Source: Sphingomonadales bacterium
GTDB lineage: Bacteria; Pseudomonadota; Alphaproteobacteria; Sphingomonadales; Sphingomonadaceae
Length of the DNA stretch: 64,000 nucleotides
Assembly (NCBI GenBank): GCA_027491235.1
Contig: JAIXWO010000026.1
Span: 276,829-340,828, forward strand
Direction: 5' to 3'
This document shows positions 1 through 9,282 of this stretch, in pieces (within the stretch, counting starts at the first letter, position 1; each line of letters begins with the position of its first letter). The position numbers and the translations under genes are program-made. The notes beneath the pieces are model-generated. The model was not told the origin of the DNA. It was given only the letters and a program-made list of their open reading frames with translations, and ran no database searches.

Positions 1-484
1 GCTTCGCGGCAGCATATGGGCTGCGTGGATAGAAGGGCGTTGTTTCCCGCTGCGGGATTTCCTGCACCAGTCCGTAAAGTTCGCTGGTGCTGGCCTGATA
101 GAAGCGCGTTTTCTTTTCCAGGCCAAGGATGCGGATGGCTTCTAAAAGGCGCAGCGTGCCAAGCGCGTCAACGTCAGCGGTATACTCAGGGCTCTCAAAG
201 CTGACAGCTACGTGGCTTTGCGCGCCGAGATTGTAGATTTCGTCAGGCTGCGTTTCCTGCACGATCCTGATCAGGTTCGTAGAGTCGCTCAAGTCTCCAT
301 AGTGAAGCTTGAACCGCGCGCCCTTTACGTGCGGATCTTCATAAATATGATCAACACGTTGTGTATTAAATTGGCTTGCACGACGCTTAATCCCGTGGAC
401 TTCATACCCTTTTTCAAGGAGGAATTCGGCGAGATACGATCCGTCTTGCCCTGTTATGCCTGTAATAAGTGCAGTTTTATTCAT
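1..484 (-). CDS. gmd: GDP-mannose 4,6-dehydratase, N-terminal part
   Basis: Partial gene: it starts at ATG 484 and runs off the left edge after about 161 residues. I translated it by hand; it begins [20 protein letters not shown], with the NAD(P)-binding GxxGxxG loop (GITGQDG), then [22 protein letters not shown] and the catalytic-region QASTSELYG, all hallmarks of Gmd. The enzyme converts GDP-mannose to GDP-4-keto-6-deoxymannose, the precursor of GDP-fucose, GDP-rhamnose or GDP-perosamine. It is the most distal visible gene of the EPS operon, 44 bp after the TPR-like gene. The PMI/phosphomannomutase genes at 23.5-25.8 kb would supply its precursor. The C-terminal half, including the YxxxK lysine region, lies outside the window. 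Confidence 0.95.
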   Translation of the reverse strand, partial: MNKTALITGITGQDGSYLAEFLLEKGYEVHGIKRRASQFNTQRVDHIYEDPHVKGARFKLHYGDLSDSTNLIRIVQETQPDEIYNLGAQSHVAVSFESPEYTADVDALGTLRLLEAIRILGLEKKTRFYQASTSELYGLVQEIPQRETTPFYPRSPYAAAK

Positions 485-528
485 ATTTTATTCCGAGTCG
501 CGAGTTGTTATTAATTTTCTATTTCAGT

Positions 529-1749
529 TTATTGACGGGTGATTTTGATATCATCAATCCATCCGGCTGAGCTGTCGACGTCAGGGGATTTGACCCTGAT
601 TTGCAGCCACTGTCCGCCGCAATTGGAGGGTATGATGAACCTTGCCGAGACCTGCTGTGGGGTCTGGACGGCATTGGCCCGATCAGCCACGCGCTGGCCG
701 CCGCCATCGGCGCAATCTATGCGGAAATAGGCGAGCGCCCCCTTCGCGCCATCCAGAGCGCCTGTCGTCCCGGTGATCACATAGTTCCCGGGCGTCAGTG
801 TCACAATCTGGCGGGCCAGTTCTGTTTCCAGCGCCGGTGTGAGCGAATAGGCAAGAACGGTGTTACGCGGCTTGCCGGGCCCGGATTGCACGGCGGCAAT
901 ACCGTCGGTGGTGACCATCCAATCAATCGGCGGCAACTGGCCCGCATGTGCAAAGTCACCATCTGTCACCAACGCCGAGCGGTCGCCATTTTGTGTTCGG
1001 ACAGCCAGAGCGCGTTCCGTGACAAGGCCCCAGGATTTTTGTGAGACGAGATTGCTCACGATCCCGCTCATCACATCAGCGCCAACAGGTTGCCCCAACG
1101 CGCCGAGTTCTTTGGCGAGCAGAAGGGCGTTGGGCGCGGACGTGCCTTTGGCAGTTAACTCAGCAAGAAACGGGTCCGCCCATTGCGGCTTCATGGCAAG
1201 CTTGGTGGCAAGCGGTGTAATGATATCCGCATTGCTGGTTGCGGCTACCAGCACCGGCATCAGGATGGGCCAGCTTTCCCGATTGACGCGCATGGCAATG
1301 TCATAATGTCGGATGGCGCCGGCAATGTCATTTCGTCCGACTGCGCGCTCGATGGCGTAGAATTGCGATGGGAGGTCCCTGCGTGTCAGCTGGTCTGCGA
1401 GCACCAACTGCCGGTCCCCTTGCTGGCCTTTGCCGGACCCTTGTGATGCCAATCCTAGGGTTCTGAGTGCGACAGCATTGGTCGGTTCACGCCGCAAAGC
1501 CTCTCTGGCAAGATCAGCAGCGTTGCGAAAGCGCCCATCTTCGACACCCTCCACAAGGGCCAGTTCAGCGGCGCGCGCTTTGGTTTTCGCGTGCCAGGGC
1601 GCGAGGGCTGCTGCCGTCTTATAGAGTGAGGATGTGCCAACGGCAGACGCGAAACCCTGAGCAAAAGCGATGCCCGAAAAGGCAAGCGCGATCGACGCCG
1701 GTATGGCGGCCCGCCGCAGCACATCTGCTGAAAATCTGGACCGCGCCAC
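529..1749 (-). CDS. Exported TPR-like protein of EPS operon
   Basis: 406 residues with an N-terminal signal sequence (hydrophobic stretch about residues 14-30, AIPASIALAFSGIAFAQ). Residues about 50-170 hold helical TPR-like units (for example AADLAREALRREPTNAVALR and AIRHYDIAMRVNRESWPIL). The last 110 residues look like a beta-sandwich (GNYVITGTTGALDG, QWLQIRVKSPDVDSSAGWI), possibly carbohydrate-binding. It begins 16 bp after wzc and precedes gmd in the same direction, so it probably takes part in polysaccharide assembly or export in the periplasm. I do not recognise a named family; the role is inferred from context. Confidence 0.75.
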   Translation of the reverse strand: MARSRFSADVLRRAAIPASIALAFSGIAFAQGFASAVGTSSLYKTAAALAPWHAKTKARAAELALVEGVEDGRFRNAADLAREALRREPTNAVALRTLGLASQGSGKGQQGDRQLVLADQLTRRDLPSQFYAIERAVGRNDIAGAIRHYDIAMRVNRESWPILMPVLVAATSNADIITPLATKLAMKPQWADPFLAELTAKGTSAPNALLLAKELGALGQPVGADVMSGIVSNLVSQKSWGLVTERALAVRTQNGDRSALVTDGDFAHAGQLPPIDWMVTTDGIAAVQSGPGKPRNTVLAYSLTPALETELARQIVTLTPGNYVITGTTGALDGAKGALAYFRIDCADGGGQRVADRANAVQTPQQVSARFIIPSNCGGQWLQIRVKSPDVDSSAGWIDDIKITRQ

Positions 1750-1765
1750 GCGTCGTTACTCCGCC

Positions 1766-4009
1766 CTACCCAGATTTCCGGCGGTCGGATCCGTATCCAT
1801 AGCCATAATCGTAGGTGAAGGCCGATTTTTCGGACCGGAACTTCGTCAGCGCGACGCCGATAAGATGGCTGTCGACGCTAGCGAGGCGTTGCAACGCGGA
1901 CAGGACCTGATTGACGCGGGTCGCGTGGGCTTCAATGACATAGATCGTCGCTTCGGCGCGGCTCGATACGATGAGGGCGTCGGCAAGGCCAATGACGGGC
2001 GGAGAGTCGAGCACGATATGGTCAAAGCCATATGTCGTGAGAAGCTCGTTCAAAAGCCACGGCAGGCGTTCGCTGGCGAGAAGTTCGGCAGCACTTGGCG
2101 GCATGGGGCCGGCCGGTAAGATGGAAAGGCCCTTCTCCGGCCCGGCAATGAACATCGAACCGATCTCACCTTGGCCTGAAAGCGCGTTGCTGAGACCTGC
2201 CGTATTTGGTGCCTGCACGAGAAGGTGGACTGAGGGCGACCGCATATCGCAGTCGACGAGCAACGTCTTCTTGCCCGAACTGGCGATGAGCCGCGCCAGT
2301 GCATAAGCCGTCGTGGATTTTCCTTCCCCCGGGCGCGTGGACGTCACAGCGATGGTCGCTGGAATGCCATGCGTCGTCGTGAAGGCGATGGTTGTCCGCA
2401 ACGAGAGATAGGCTTCGCTGATCGCCGATTTCCGATCGAGCAGCATGGTAGGAATATCCTCGCCTTCGCTGTCGCTCTGAGGAATGACGCCAAGCACAGG
2501 CAGCCCCAATGCGCGCTGCACGTCAGTCGGATCGCTCACCGCCACGTCGATCTGCTCCCAGATCACGGTCAGAGCAAAGCCGATCATTGTGCCGCCGATA
2601 AGGGCAATGAACAGGTTGAACGGAATGTTTGGCTTGGACGGCGCGGTCGGAATGTCCGCTTTGTCTACAATCGAAACGTTCGTCCGATTGGCCCCTCCGG
2701 CCACGCCAATCTCTTTATAGCGCTGCAACAGGGCATCATAGAGCTGGCGGTTCGTGTCGACTTCGCGCTTGTAGATGTTGTATTGAATGCCAGCGCGCTT
2801 TTCTGCCAGCAGACGGGCAGTTTGCTCACCAACTGCGGCGCGCAGGCGACTTTCGCGCCCAGCCGCCGCTGCATAAGCGGCATTGAGTTCTCGTGAGGCA
2901 GAGGATTGAATAAACCGTTCCTCCGAAGCAATCGACCGGTCGAGCTGGTTCAATTGCTCCTTCAATGCCCGCGCGGCGGGATAGCCGGGTTCAAACTGAA
3001 CCAGCAGTTTCTGATATTCGGCAGACACCTCTGCGCGCCGTTGACGCAGCACGGAACTGGCGCCGGAAATGCCGACGTCGCTCGATCCTGATTTGAAACC
3101 TGCGCTGAGAGACGCTTGAGCGGACATCCGGTCTGCGATGGCCTTGTTGAGTTCTGCAGTCAGGGACGCCAGCCCTTCCTCATTGAGAGATTTGCTCTCG
3201 GTTGAGGTCCCGTTGGGGCCTTGCACTTCCACAGCCACAATGCGCTGTCTCGCTGCATAGTCGACCGACAGCCGTTCTGATTCTTCCAGCTTCTGGCGGG
3301 TGGATTCCAATCGGTCTTCAAGGAACTTCCTTGCAAAGCCTGTTTCATCAAAGCCACGCTGAATGTTGGACTGGATGAACGCTTCGGACCAGGCGTTGGC
3401 GATTTTGGCTGAAAGGACCGGGTCAGGACTTGTGAAACCGATATCAACAAGGCGCGACAGGCGGACTGGCGACACTGTGACCCTGCTGAGCAATATGGCG
3501 CGGGCCTGTTCGATTTCTGCGGTCGTGCCGGCAGCATTTCCGACAATCTTTGTGGAAAGTGCAGTCCCGCCCATGGGCGCGAGGCCGAAGGCGTCCCTGA
3601 ACTGGGGATCGCGCGTAAGCTTCAAATTCACCACGACAAGTTCTGCCAGTCGACGTGATTTCAGCAGCCCATATTGTGTCTGGTAAAACTCCTGATCCGC
3701 CGATGTCACTTGGCTGCGGACGCCTTCCACATTGAGGATTTTCGCATTCTCACGCTGGATCTCAACGGTCGATGTCGCTGTGTACTGCCGGGTGGCCAGC
3801 ATGCTGAGAACGAGACCGAGCACAAGCGCGATGGCAACTGAGCCGATCACCGTCCATTTACGGCGCTTGATGATACGCCAATAGTGCGAAATCAATGACA
3901 GTTCCGGCGCAAGTTCCGCGCTTCTCACTGTGTTCGCTAACGCATTGCCGCCGGTTATCGCCGCAAAGGAGGTTGGGTCCATGGCACCCATTTTATCAGT
4001 CACAGACAA
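1766..4009 (-). CDS. Wzc/ExoP-like chain-length regulator and tyrosine autokinase
   Basis: 747 residues with the full bacterial tyrosine kinase layout. The N-terminal Wzz region has TM1 at about 53-72; a long periplasmic coiled coil spans about 220-430; TM2 is at about 464-483. The cytoplasmic kinase carries Walker A (STRPGEGKST, 557-566), Walker A' (LLVDCDMRS, 583-591) and Walker B (HIVLDSPP, 664-671). The C-terminal tail has four closely spaced tyrosines (Y733, 735, 737, 739), the expected autophosphorylation cluster. The family controls polymer length and pairs with an outer-membrane Wza-type channel, here encoded just upstream (17 bp gap). Fusion of co-polymerase and kinase in one chain is normal for this group. 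Confidence 0.93.
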   Translation of the reverse strand: MSVTDKMGAMDPTSFAAITGGNALANTVRSAELAPELSLISHYWRIIKRRKWTVIGSVAIALVLGLVLSMLATRQYTATSTVEIQRENAKILNVEGVRSQVTSADQEFYQTQYGLLKSRRLAELVVVNLKLTRDPQFRDAFGLAPMGGTALSTKIVGNAAGTTAEIEQARAILLSRVTVSPVRLSRLVDIGFTSPDPVLSAKIANAWSEAFIQSNIQRGFDETGFARKFLEDRLESTRQKLEESERLSVDYAARQRIVAVEVQGPNGTSTESKSLNEEGLASLTAELNKAIADRMSAQASLSAGFKSGSSDVGISGASSVLRQRRAEVSAEYQKLLVQFEPGYPAARALKEQLNQLDRSIASEERFIQSSASRELNAAYAAAAGRESRLRAAVGEQTARLLAEKRAGIQYNIYKREVDTNRQLYDALLQRYKEIGVAGGANRTNVSIVDKADIPTAPSKPNIPFNLFIALIGGTMIGFALTVIWEQIDVAVSDPTDVQRALGLPVLGVIPQSDSEGEDIPTMLLDRKSAISEAYLSLRTTIAFTTTHGIPATIAVTSTRPGEGKSTTAYALARLIASSGKKTLLVDCDMRSPSVHLLVQAPNTAGLSNALSGQGEIGSMFIAGPEKGLSILPAGPMPPSAAELLASERLPWLLNELLTTYGFDHIVLDSPPVIGLADALIVSSRAEATIYVIEAHATRVNQVLSALQRLASVDSHLIGVALTKFRSEKSAFTYDYGYGYGSDRRKSG

Positions 4010-4026
4010 GAATTCCTTGCTTTGGC

Positions 4027-4737
4027 TTAGCGTGTCAGAAGGATGATGATCGGCGTTAGAAGGGCGGGGGCCACCTGGATCAGGTCCTTGAACAGACGTC
4101 GGGCTTTGGAGTCACCGACGACGACGATGTCGTTCGCGAAGACGGCAGGGTCACTGTAGGTGCCCCGGCGGATGGCTTTGAGATTGTAAAGGCCGGCGTA
4201 GCGCTGTCCTTCGATCGTTCTAAAGATGACAACGTCCTGCAATTTGGCGTTCTCGCTTACACCACGTGCGCTTGCAACAGACCGCATAAGCGTCATGTCT
4301 CCGAGGACAGGATAGGTGCCTGGTTGGACCACTTCGCCGTCAACCGTGACAATCTGGCTGACGATTTCCTTCACGTTGACGGTCACTTGAGGATTGCGGA
4401 CATATTGCGCGCGAAGACCCGTTGCGATTTCCGCCGCAAGTTCGCCCGGAGTTTTACCCGCCGCCATGATGACGCCGACCAGAGGCACGGAGATATTGCC
4501 GCTGACGTCTGCCTGAACTTCGCCACTCAGATCCTGAATGCCGTAAACAGTGTATTCGAGCTTATCGAGCGGACCAATCCGGTAGGGGCGGCTGACACCG
4601 ACAAGGTCTGCAGGCGTGGGTTCGGGAAGAGATCCAATGCGGGAGATGGGCGCGGACCCCGTTGAATCCGCTTGAGCAACTGTGCTCAAACCCAAAGATA
4701 AGAACAACGCAAAAAGGCTCATAACAACGCGGCGCAA
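4027..4737 (-). CDS. Wza/GumB-like polysaccharide export protein
   Basis: Polysaccharide export (Poly_export plus SLBB) protein. The mature part contains the family core YRIGPLDKLEYTVYGIQDLS followed by SGNISVPLVGVIMAAGKTP and an SLBB-like segment (VTVDGEVVQPGTYPVLGDMT). I start it at TTG 4737, about 9 nt after an AAAGGA ribosome site, giving a compact signal peptide (RRVVMSLFALFLSLGLSTVAQA). The frame is open to a GTG at 4791 and an internal ATG lies at 4722. The C-terminus ends in a hydrophobic segment (LLTPIIILLTR). It would form the periplasm/outer-membrane channel for the polymer with the Wzc-like partner encoded 17 bp downstream. Confidence 0.9.
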   Translation of the reverse strand: MRRVVMSLFALFLSLGLSTVAQADSTGSAPISRIGSLPEPTPADLVGVSRPYRIGPLDKLEYTVYGIQDLSGEVQADVSGNISVPLVGVIMAAGKTPGELAAEIATGLRAQYVRNPQVTVNVKEIVSQIVTVDGEVVQPGTYPVLGDMTLMRSVASARGVSENAKLQDVVIFRTIEGQRYAGLYNLKAIRRGTYSDPAVFANDIVVVGDSKARRLFKDLIQVAPALLTPIIILLTR

Positions 4738-4873
4738 GACAGCTATTCCTTTAGGATCGTTCTCAGACAGGGGCCTTAGCCATTCTGCCACATTGGTTCA
4801 ACCCGGTTGCATTGCGCTGGGGCGGGAATTCTCAATTGCGGCCTTACTTTTAACGACCAACGCGCGTGATCGT

Positions 4874-6265
4874 TTAGTCGGCCGCGGTGTCTGAGTGTTG
4901 AAACGACCAGAGCCAAAACATTGAAAGTCCAGCAATAAAGCCAAGAGCCGGGGTTCTGAGGGGGTAATCTGTGGCACTGCCGATGAGCAGGACGATGAGC
5001 ATTAAGGAACTGCCACGTGCGTAAAGTGCACGTCGCGTAAAGGCCGTACCCCAGCTTCGCCAGCTGCGATATGCGGCCAATATGGCAAAAATGAGGGCTG
5101 CAGCAGCAAGCCCCAAAGAGGCAACGCCACCTTCGATAAGGATTTCCACCAAATCATTATGCGCGTGATTGAGGTAGCTCAGCGTCAGCCCCGCGTCGGG
5201 TTCGTGGATTTTATAAACTTCTGGAAAACTGCCAAAGCCTGTTCCCCAAGGGAAATAAGTTCCGGCAATGTCGAGCAAGGGCCCAATCAGTTTCAGTCGG
5301 CCCTCGCTCGTCAGGCTCGTTTCTGAAAATCGGCTGACACTCTCTAGGCTTCGTGACGTCAAAAACGCCACGCCCGCAGTGATTAAAATGCTCCCGAGTC
5401 CCAAACCAAGCTTTAGGCGCGCCAATCGCCTTTCGCGCCGCTGATTGCGGCCGTCTCGTCGGGGTGTTGACTGCTGGAGCGACCAATTGAGGGCGGAGGC
5501 GCCGAGCACGCTGAACAAAAAGGCGATGAGGCCGATGCGCGATCCGTTGACCAACGCCGCGACGAGGCAAAGAAGGAAGACCGAGAACAGGGCCGGCCTA
5601 AAAAGCACATGCTGCGCAAAACGTGTGTCCCAGCCTCTTAGGATCGTAACCAGCAAAATGGGTGCGAGTGCGAGGAAGATGGCCTGATGGTTGCGGTTCG
5701 CAAAGAAGCCGACGGGGGAGCCGATATTGGTGACCTTGTAAAAATAGAGGCCACTGGATGGCGCGCTGACCTGCAGCAGGCCGAGAATCGCGCTCATCAG
5801 AATGAGCGAAAGCAATGCCAATGCGAGATAATGCCACTGTGCGCGTGGCGTCAGCGCAAATGCCGCTCCGGCGCTTACGGGCACAACCAACCCCAGCAAG
5901 GCGGAGAGTGTGGAATCAGGGACAAGGCTGATCGGTCGCCAAGTTCCTGCCAGCCCGGCCGCAGCATCAATCTGAGCGAATAACGCGCGCCCGGGGAGGT
6001 TCTGCCAAAGAGCCGGAGGGAGTGGGATAAGCTGAACCGCCACAATCGCCAGCATGGCCGCGAGGATCCACATCGGTGTCTTGGGCAGCGGCGCGGCGCT
6101 TGCGCGGTGGAACCAGGCGAATGCGATTAGCGCGGCGGCTGTGCACTGGACAACAATCTGCGACAATACATCGACGCGGGAAGCGCCGCCGAACACGCAG
6201 ATGACAACTGTCGCGGCAATTGCCACGGCGACGTTTTCAAACCTGAGATGTTTCTTGGTCGCCAT
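4874..6265 (-). CDS. O-antigen ligase/polymerase family membrane protein
   Basis: 463 residues, highly hydrophobic with about 11-12 predicted membrane segments and a large central periplasmic loop carrying the Wzy_C-type signature (SEGRLKLIGPLLDIAGTYFP, then GFGSFPEVY and LNHAHNDLVEILIEGG). The HAHND motif is typical of the O-antigen ligase/polymerase superfamily. In an EPS operon it is most likely the polymerase (Wzy) or a ligase. Its ATG overlaps the stop of the upstream epimerase (shared base 6265), so the two are translationally coupled. Which of polymerase and ligase it is cannot be told from sequence. Confidence 0.85.
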   Translation of the reverse strand: MATKKHLRFENVAVAIAATVVICVFGGASRVDVLSQIVVQCTAAALIAFAWFHRASAAPLPKTPMWILAAMLAIVAVQLIPLPPALWQNLPGRALFAQIDAAAGLAGTWRPISLVPDSTLSALLGLVVPVSAGAAFALTPRAQWHYLALALLSLILMSAILGLLQVSAPSSGLYFYKVTNIGSPVGFFANRNHQAIFLALAPILLVTILRGWDTRFAQHVLFRPALFSVFLLCLVAALVNGSRIGLIAFLFSVLGASALNWSLQQSTPRRDGRNQRRERRLARLKLGLGLGSILITAGVAFLTSRSLESVSRFSETSLTSEGRLKLIGPLLDIAGTYFPWGTGFGSFPEVYKIHEPDAGLTLSYLNHAHNDLVEILIEGGVASLGLAAAALIFAILAAYRSWRSWGTAFTRRALYARGSSLMLIVLLIGSATDYPLRTPALGFIAGLSMFWLWSFQHSDTAAD

Positions 6266-7191
6266 TAGCTTTTGAACGCCTGAACTGTGCTTCGAATACC
6301 GTCCTCAACTGTCTGCACTGGGAACCATTCAAGTTCATTTAACGTGCCACGTCCATCCACCTGAAGGTTGCCAGCGAGACGGGAGAACATGTCTCCTTTG
6401 CCCAGCATGCCTGCGAGGAAAGACATGGGCCCAAGTGGAAACGGCACAATGTGCGCCTTCCGCTTGGCAGCGTCCGCAATAGCCCGAACAAGCTCCGGCG
6501 TGGAAACGTCATGCAGGTCTGAGGCAAGAACTGTCCGGCCTGCAGCGGCCGAGTGGACCGCAACATGAACGAGCAGATCAGCGAGATTGGTCAGCGAAAT
6601 CATGCTGCGCTGATTGTTGATGCTGCCGATGGGGAGCGGGAGGCCGAGACAGGAAAGGCGGATCAGCGTGGCGAAGTTCCCTTTGACACCAGGCCCATAG
6701 ACCAGCGGCGGGCGGACAATGACCAACTCCATGCCGAGACCCGATGTCATGTCCTTCGCGAGCCGCTCTGCTGCGAGCTTTGAGCGTCCATAGGCGTCTT
6801 CTGGGGCAGGGGTGTTTTGCTCCGCCAGCGGCTTACCCGGTTGGCTTCGTTCGCCCAGAGCCTTGATCGAACTCACAAAGACAAACCTTCGCGCCCCGCC
6901 AGCCCTTGCCATGTCGATGGCGCGGCGTGTGCCTTCAACATTGGCATCCATATAAGCCTGTTCTGCGGTCGCTGGATCATCGTTCATAACGTGGGCGCGG
7001 GCTGCCAGATGGATGACAGCGTCTACTTCAACCCGCGGAAGCGTCTCCCTGCTGATATCGCCGATCACGACTTCATTTGCGAACCCGGCCGGGCGCCGGA
7101 CAAGAGGAATGGCGATATGCCCCTTATGGAGCACTTCGGCGCAGACGGCGCGCCCGACGAAACCCGAAGCTCCTGTAACCGCAATTTTCAT
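6265..7191 (-). CDS. NAD-dependent sugar epimerase/dehydratase
   Basis: 308-residue extended short-chain dehydrogenase. The Rossmann glycine motif is at residues 7-13 (GASGFVG), followed by VIHLAARAHV, the catalytic serine region FVFVSSIKALGE and the YGRSK catalytic Tyr-Lys pair. This matches the UDP-glucose 4-epimerase-like (GalE/WbpV-like) group that modifies nucleotide sugars. Its ATG overlaps the glycosyltransferase stop by 4 bp and its stop touches the ligase start. The substrate is not determined; with a CapD/WbpM homologue in the operon, a UDP-GlcNAc-derived sugar is plausible. Confidence 0.88.
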   Translation of the reverse strand: MKIAVTGASGFVGRAVCAEVLHKGHIAIPLVRRPAGFANEVVIGDISRETLPRVEVDAVIHLAARAHVMNDDPATAEQAYMDANVEGTRRAIDMARAGGARRFVFVSSIKALGERSQPGKPLAEQNTPAPEDAYGRSKLAAERLAKDMTSGLGMELVIVRPPLVYGPGVKGNFATLIRLSCLGLPLPIGSINNQRSMISLTNLADLLVHVAVHSAAAGRTVLASDLHDVSTPELVRAIADAAKRKAHIVPFPLGPMSFLAGMLGKGDMFSRLAGNLQVDGRGTLNELEWFPVQTVEDGIRSTVQAFKS

Positions 7192-7964
7192 CTGCGGATC
7201 TCCAGCAGCTTGAGCGGATATTTGCTCATCACCATCAGTAAATTGGAATAGACGCCGTTGCGTCGGCAGGCGCGCACGACCTCTTTGTTGATCCGCATTT
7301 TGGCTGAGAAATCTCGCGTGCTCGCCCCGCCCATCTGCATGTTGACGAAGATTTCGGGTAGGTGGCGGTACTGGATCAAGCCGTCCCGGAAGGCCCGCAC
7401 CACGAAATCAAAATCGCCTGCGATGCGGTAGTCTTCCGCAAAGCCGTCAAGCGCTGTGTAGACATCTCTGGACACAAACATACCGGGATGCGCGGGCATC
7501 CAGCCCCAGCGGATACGATCCGGGTGGAACTGGCCGCTGTCATAGCGACGGACCAATTGGGTGAAGTTTGCGTCGCGGAAGAAGGCGACATCGCCGAAGA
7601 CGGCGTTGATGCTTCCTTCTGAAAAGAGTCTGCATACTCGGGCGATGACGTCCGCATCTGCATAGGCGTCATCCGCATTCAAAAAGGCAACAATGTCGCC
7701 TGTAGCAAGCGCCAAACCTTTGTTCATGGCATTGTAGATGCCGCTGTCTGGCTCCGACAGCAGGATGCCGTCAGACCTCAAGTTATCGGAGACAATGTGC
7801 TGGGTGCCATCGTTCGACGCGCCATCGACAACGATGTGCTGGATCGCCGAGTGCGTTTGCGCTCGGACGGACGCCAAAGTCGCACCGATCGTGTTGGCGG
7901 CATTTCGGCACACGGTCACAATAGACACTGTGGGCGCGCTAACTGGGTGTGCTTGTGTGATCAT
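7188..7964 (-). CDS. Family 2 glycosyltransferase (WcaA-like)
   Basis: 258 residues of the GT-A fold. The N-terminal strand is VSIVTVCRNAANTIGATLAS, then QHIVVDGASNDGT, and the metal/nucleotide-binding region ends in VAFLNADDAYAD, giving a DxD-type LNADD motif. SEPDSGIYNAMNKGLALATG is the characteristic GT2 donor-site segment of colanic-acid-type transferases. It should add one sugar to the lipid-linked repeat unit on the cytoplasmic side. It is the only unambiguous glycosyltransferase in the visible part of the operon, so others must lie to the left or elsewhere. It ends overlapping the epimerase start. Confidence 0.9.
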   Translation of the reverse strand: MITQAHPVSAPTVSIVTVCRNAANTIGATLASVRAQTHSAIQHIVVDGASNDGTQHIVSDNLRSDGILLSEPDSGIYNAMNKGLALATGDIVAFLNADDAYADADVIARVCRLFSEGSINAVFGDVAFFRDANFTQLVRRYDSGQFHPDRIRWGWMPAHPGMFVSRDVYTALDGFAEDYRIAGDFDFVVRAFRDGLIQYRHLPEIFVNMQMGGASTRDFSAKMRINKEVVRACRRNGVYSNLLMVMSKYPLKLLEIRR

Positions 7965-8018
7965 AGATTTCGGTTGTGCTCATGTCGTGTCATCGGATTT
8001 CCAGGTGCATCAGTTGAT

Positions 8019-9041
8019 TTAGGTTGAAGCCATGTGTTGGAGTTCAGCGTGTAATTTCTCCGCCCTGGCCACCAAGTCTGTATCGGGCGCCGGCAGGCGC
8101 CGTTCCGGTTGCACGGACAGCGTGTCGCCAGAAATGTGGTTGGGGGGACAACCGAGCCGCGTGCAGAGACGCCGCAGCGCATCCGGATCGCGGCAAAGAT
8201 GGTCATAGTCGACGAAAATGACCTGTTGGGAGTATCGGGCCGCAATCTGCGAGAGATACTGATAAACGTTTGTCCACAAATGAAGCCAGTAATCAATGAC
8301 GTCGGGGGACTGTTGCGCGGAGGCGTTCTCAAAAATGAACGGCCGCTGGTCCGATCCAAATTCATGATGGCCCAGCCACTGCATAAACTTTCCGCGGAAC
8401 GGGTCAGATTTATGAAGTACTAAGGACCGCTGGTGCTGGTGCAAAAGAGAGGCCGCCTGCTGCGCCGGATCACGAAAGGGGATAACCGCGACCGCCCCCT
8501 TGAAGGTGTCCAGCAGGGCAGGCAGCCGCAATATGTTATTGTTGTTCTTTGCAAGGTAGCGTGGGCGGCCATAAGCGAGGGCAACAAGGCGCATGAACTG
8601 CGCGTACTTCTGCATCACGCCTGTTGATGGCTCATGCGGCACCAGACGTGTGCGTTTGATGTAGGTGCCGCCGCAAAAGTGTCTCCAAAAGACCTCTTCA
8701 ATGGCTTCAGGGCTATCGAGATCGTGGAATACGCCATCGCCATGGCCCCTTTCAGCGCGCACATCTTCGCGACGAAATGACCGGCTCAGTTGGTGCCAGA
8801 CGTTTGGAGCGAGCGGAAAGGGCAGGTCACGATAGGTGGACGTGGCAAATGCATCGCTCGCGAACAGCGCGCGTGTGATGACCGTCGTTCCCGCCCGTGC
8901 CAAGCCACAAACGAACAGCGGCGGTTGTATTTCCAAAGCACTGGCGGCACGACCAAATCGCGCGCACTCCACATCAAACGACGTGTCGACGACCGCCGCA
9001 CTGCCGAGACCGATGCGATAGAGAAGGCGCTCAGCGCCCAT
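8019..9041 (-). CDS. PAPS-type sulfotransferase family protein
   Basis: 340 residues. The 5'-phosphosulfate loop of the sulfotransferase fold is visible at residues 44-53 (VCGLARAGTT, with the G-x-x-R-x-G-T-T pattern). Further in, PRYLAKNNNNILRLPALLDTF and VAVIPFRDPAQQAASLLHQH correspond to the substrate-region and 3'-phosphate-binding segments of the Sulfotransfer_3-type family. The family transfers sulfate from PAPS to a hydroxyl of a sugar or lipid. Its start lies inside the 3' end of the small membrane protein gene (11-bp overlap), so expression of the two is coupled. It suggests that the polymer made by this operon is sulfated. Confidence 0.85.
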   Translation of the reverse strand: MGAERLLYRIGLGSAAVVDTSFDVECARFGRAASALEIQPPLFVCGLARAGTTVITRALFASDAFATSTYRDLPFPLAPNVWHQLSRSFRREDVRAERGHGDGVFHDLDSPEAIEEVFWRHFCGGTYIKRTRLVPHEPSTGVMQKYAQFMRLVALAYGRPRYLAKNNNNILRLPALLDTFKGAVAVIPFRDPAQQAASLLHQHQRSLVLHKSDPFRGKFMQWLGHHEFGSDQRPFIFENASAQQSPDVIDYWLHLWTNVYQYLSQIAARYSQQVIFVDYDHLCRDPDALRRLCTRLGCPPNHISGDTLSVQPERRLPAPDTDLVARAEKLHAELQHMAST

Positions 9042-9282
9042 GGCCTTCTTCCTCAGAGGGCGGCGGACTATCGTCCGGTCGCCGCAAAATTCTGCGATAA
9101 AGCCGTTTGATGGGATACCAGACGACCGCGAGAAAGGCGAAGGTGATGGAGCCGAACACGCTGAGCATCATGGCAATGGCGCTGAGACCTAAGCCGGGGC
9201 CCATATAGGCGAAAGCAGGGTCTGCCAGCATCACCAGGCCGGCAAAGCTTAGTAACTTCACCTTCAAGGTTGTCATTTGCAT
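9031..9282 (-). CDS. Small membrane protein, unknown function
   Basis: 83 residues: an N-terminal hydrophobic segment resembling a signal peptide (LLSFAGLVMLADPAFA), the conserved-looking AYMGPGLGLSAIAMMLSVFG, a second membrane span ending in VVWYPIKRLYRR, and a basic/acidic soluble tail. I have seen similar MGPG-type small proteins in polysaccharide loci but cannot name a family or function. It overlaps the upstream arylsulfotransferase-like gene by 10 bp and the downstream sulfotransferase by 11 bp, which argues strongly that it is translated and works with them. Confidence 0.75.
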   Translation of the reverse strand: MQMTTLKVKLLSFAGLVMLADPAFAYMGPGLGLSAIAMMLSVFGSITFAFLAVVWYPIKRLYRRILRRPDDSPPPSEEEGHGR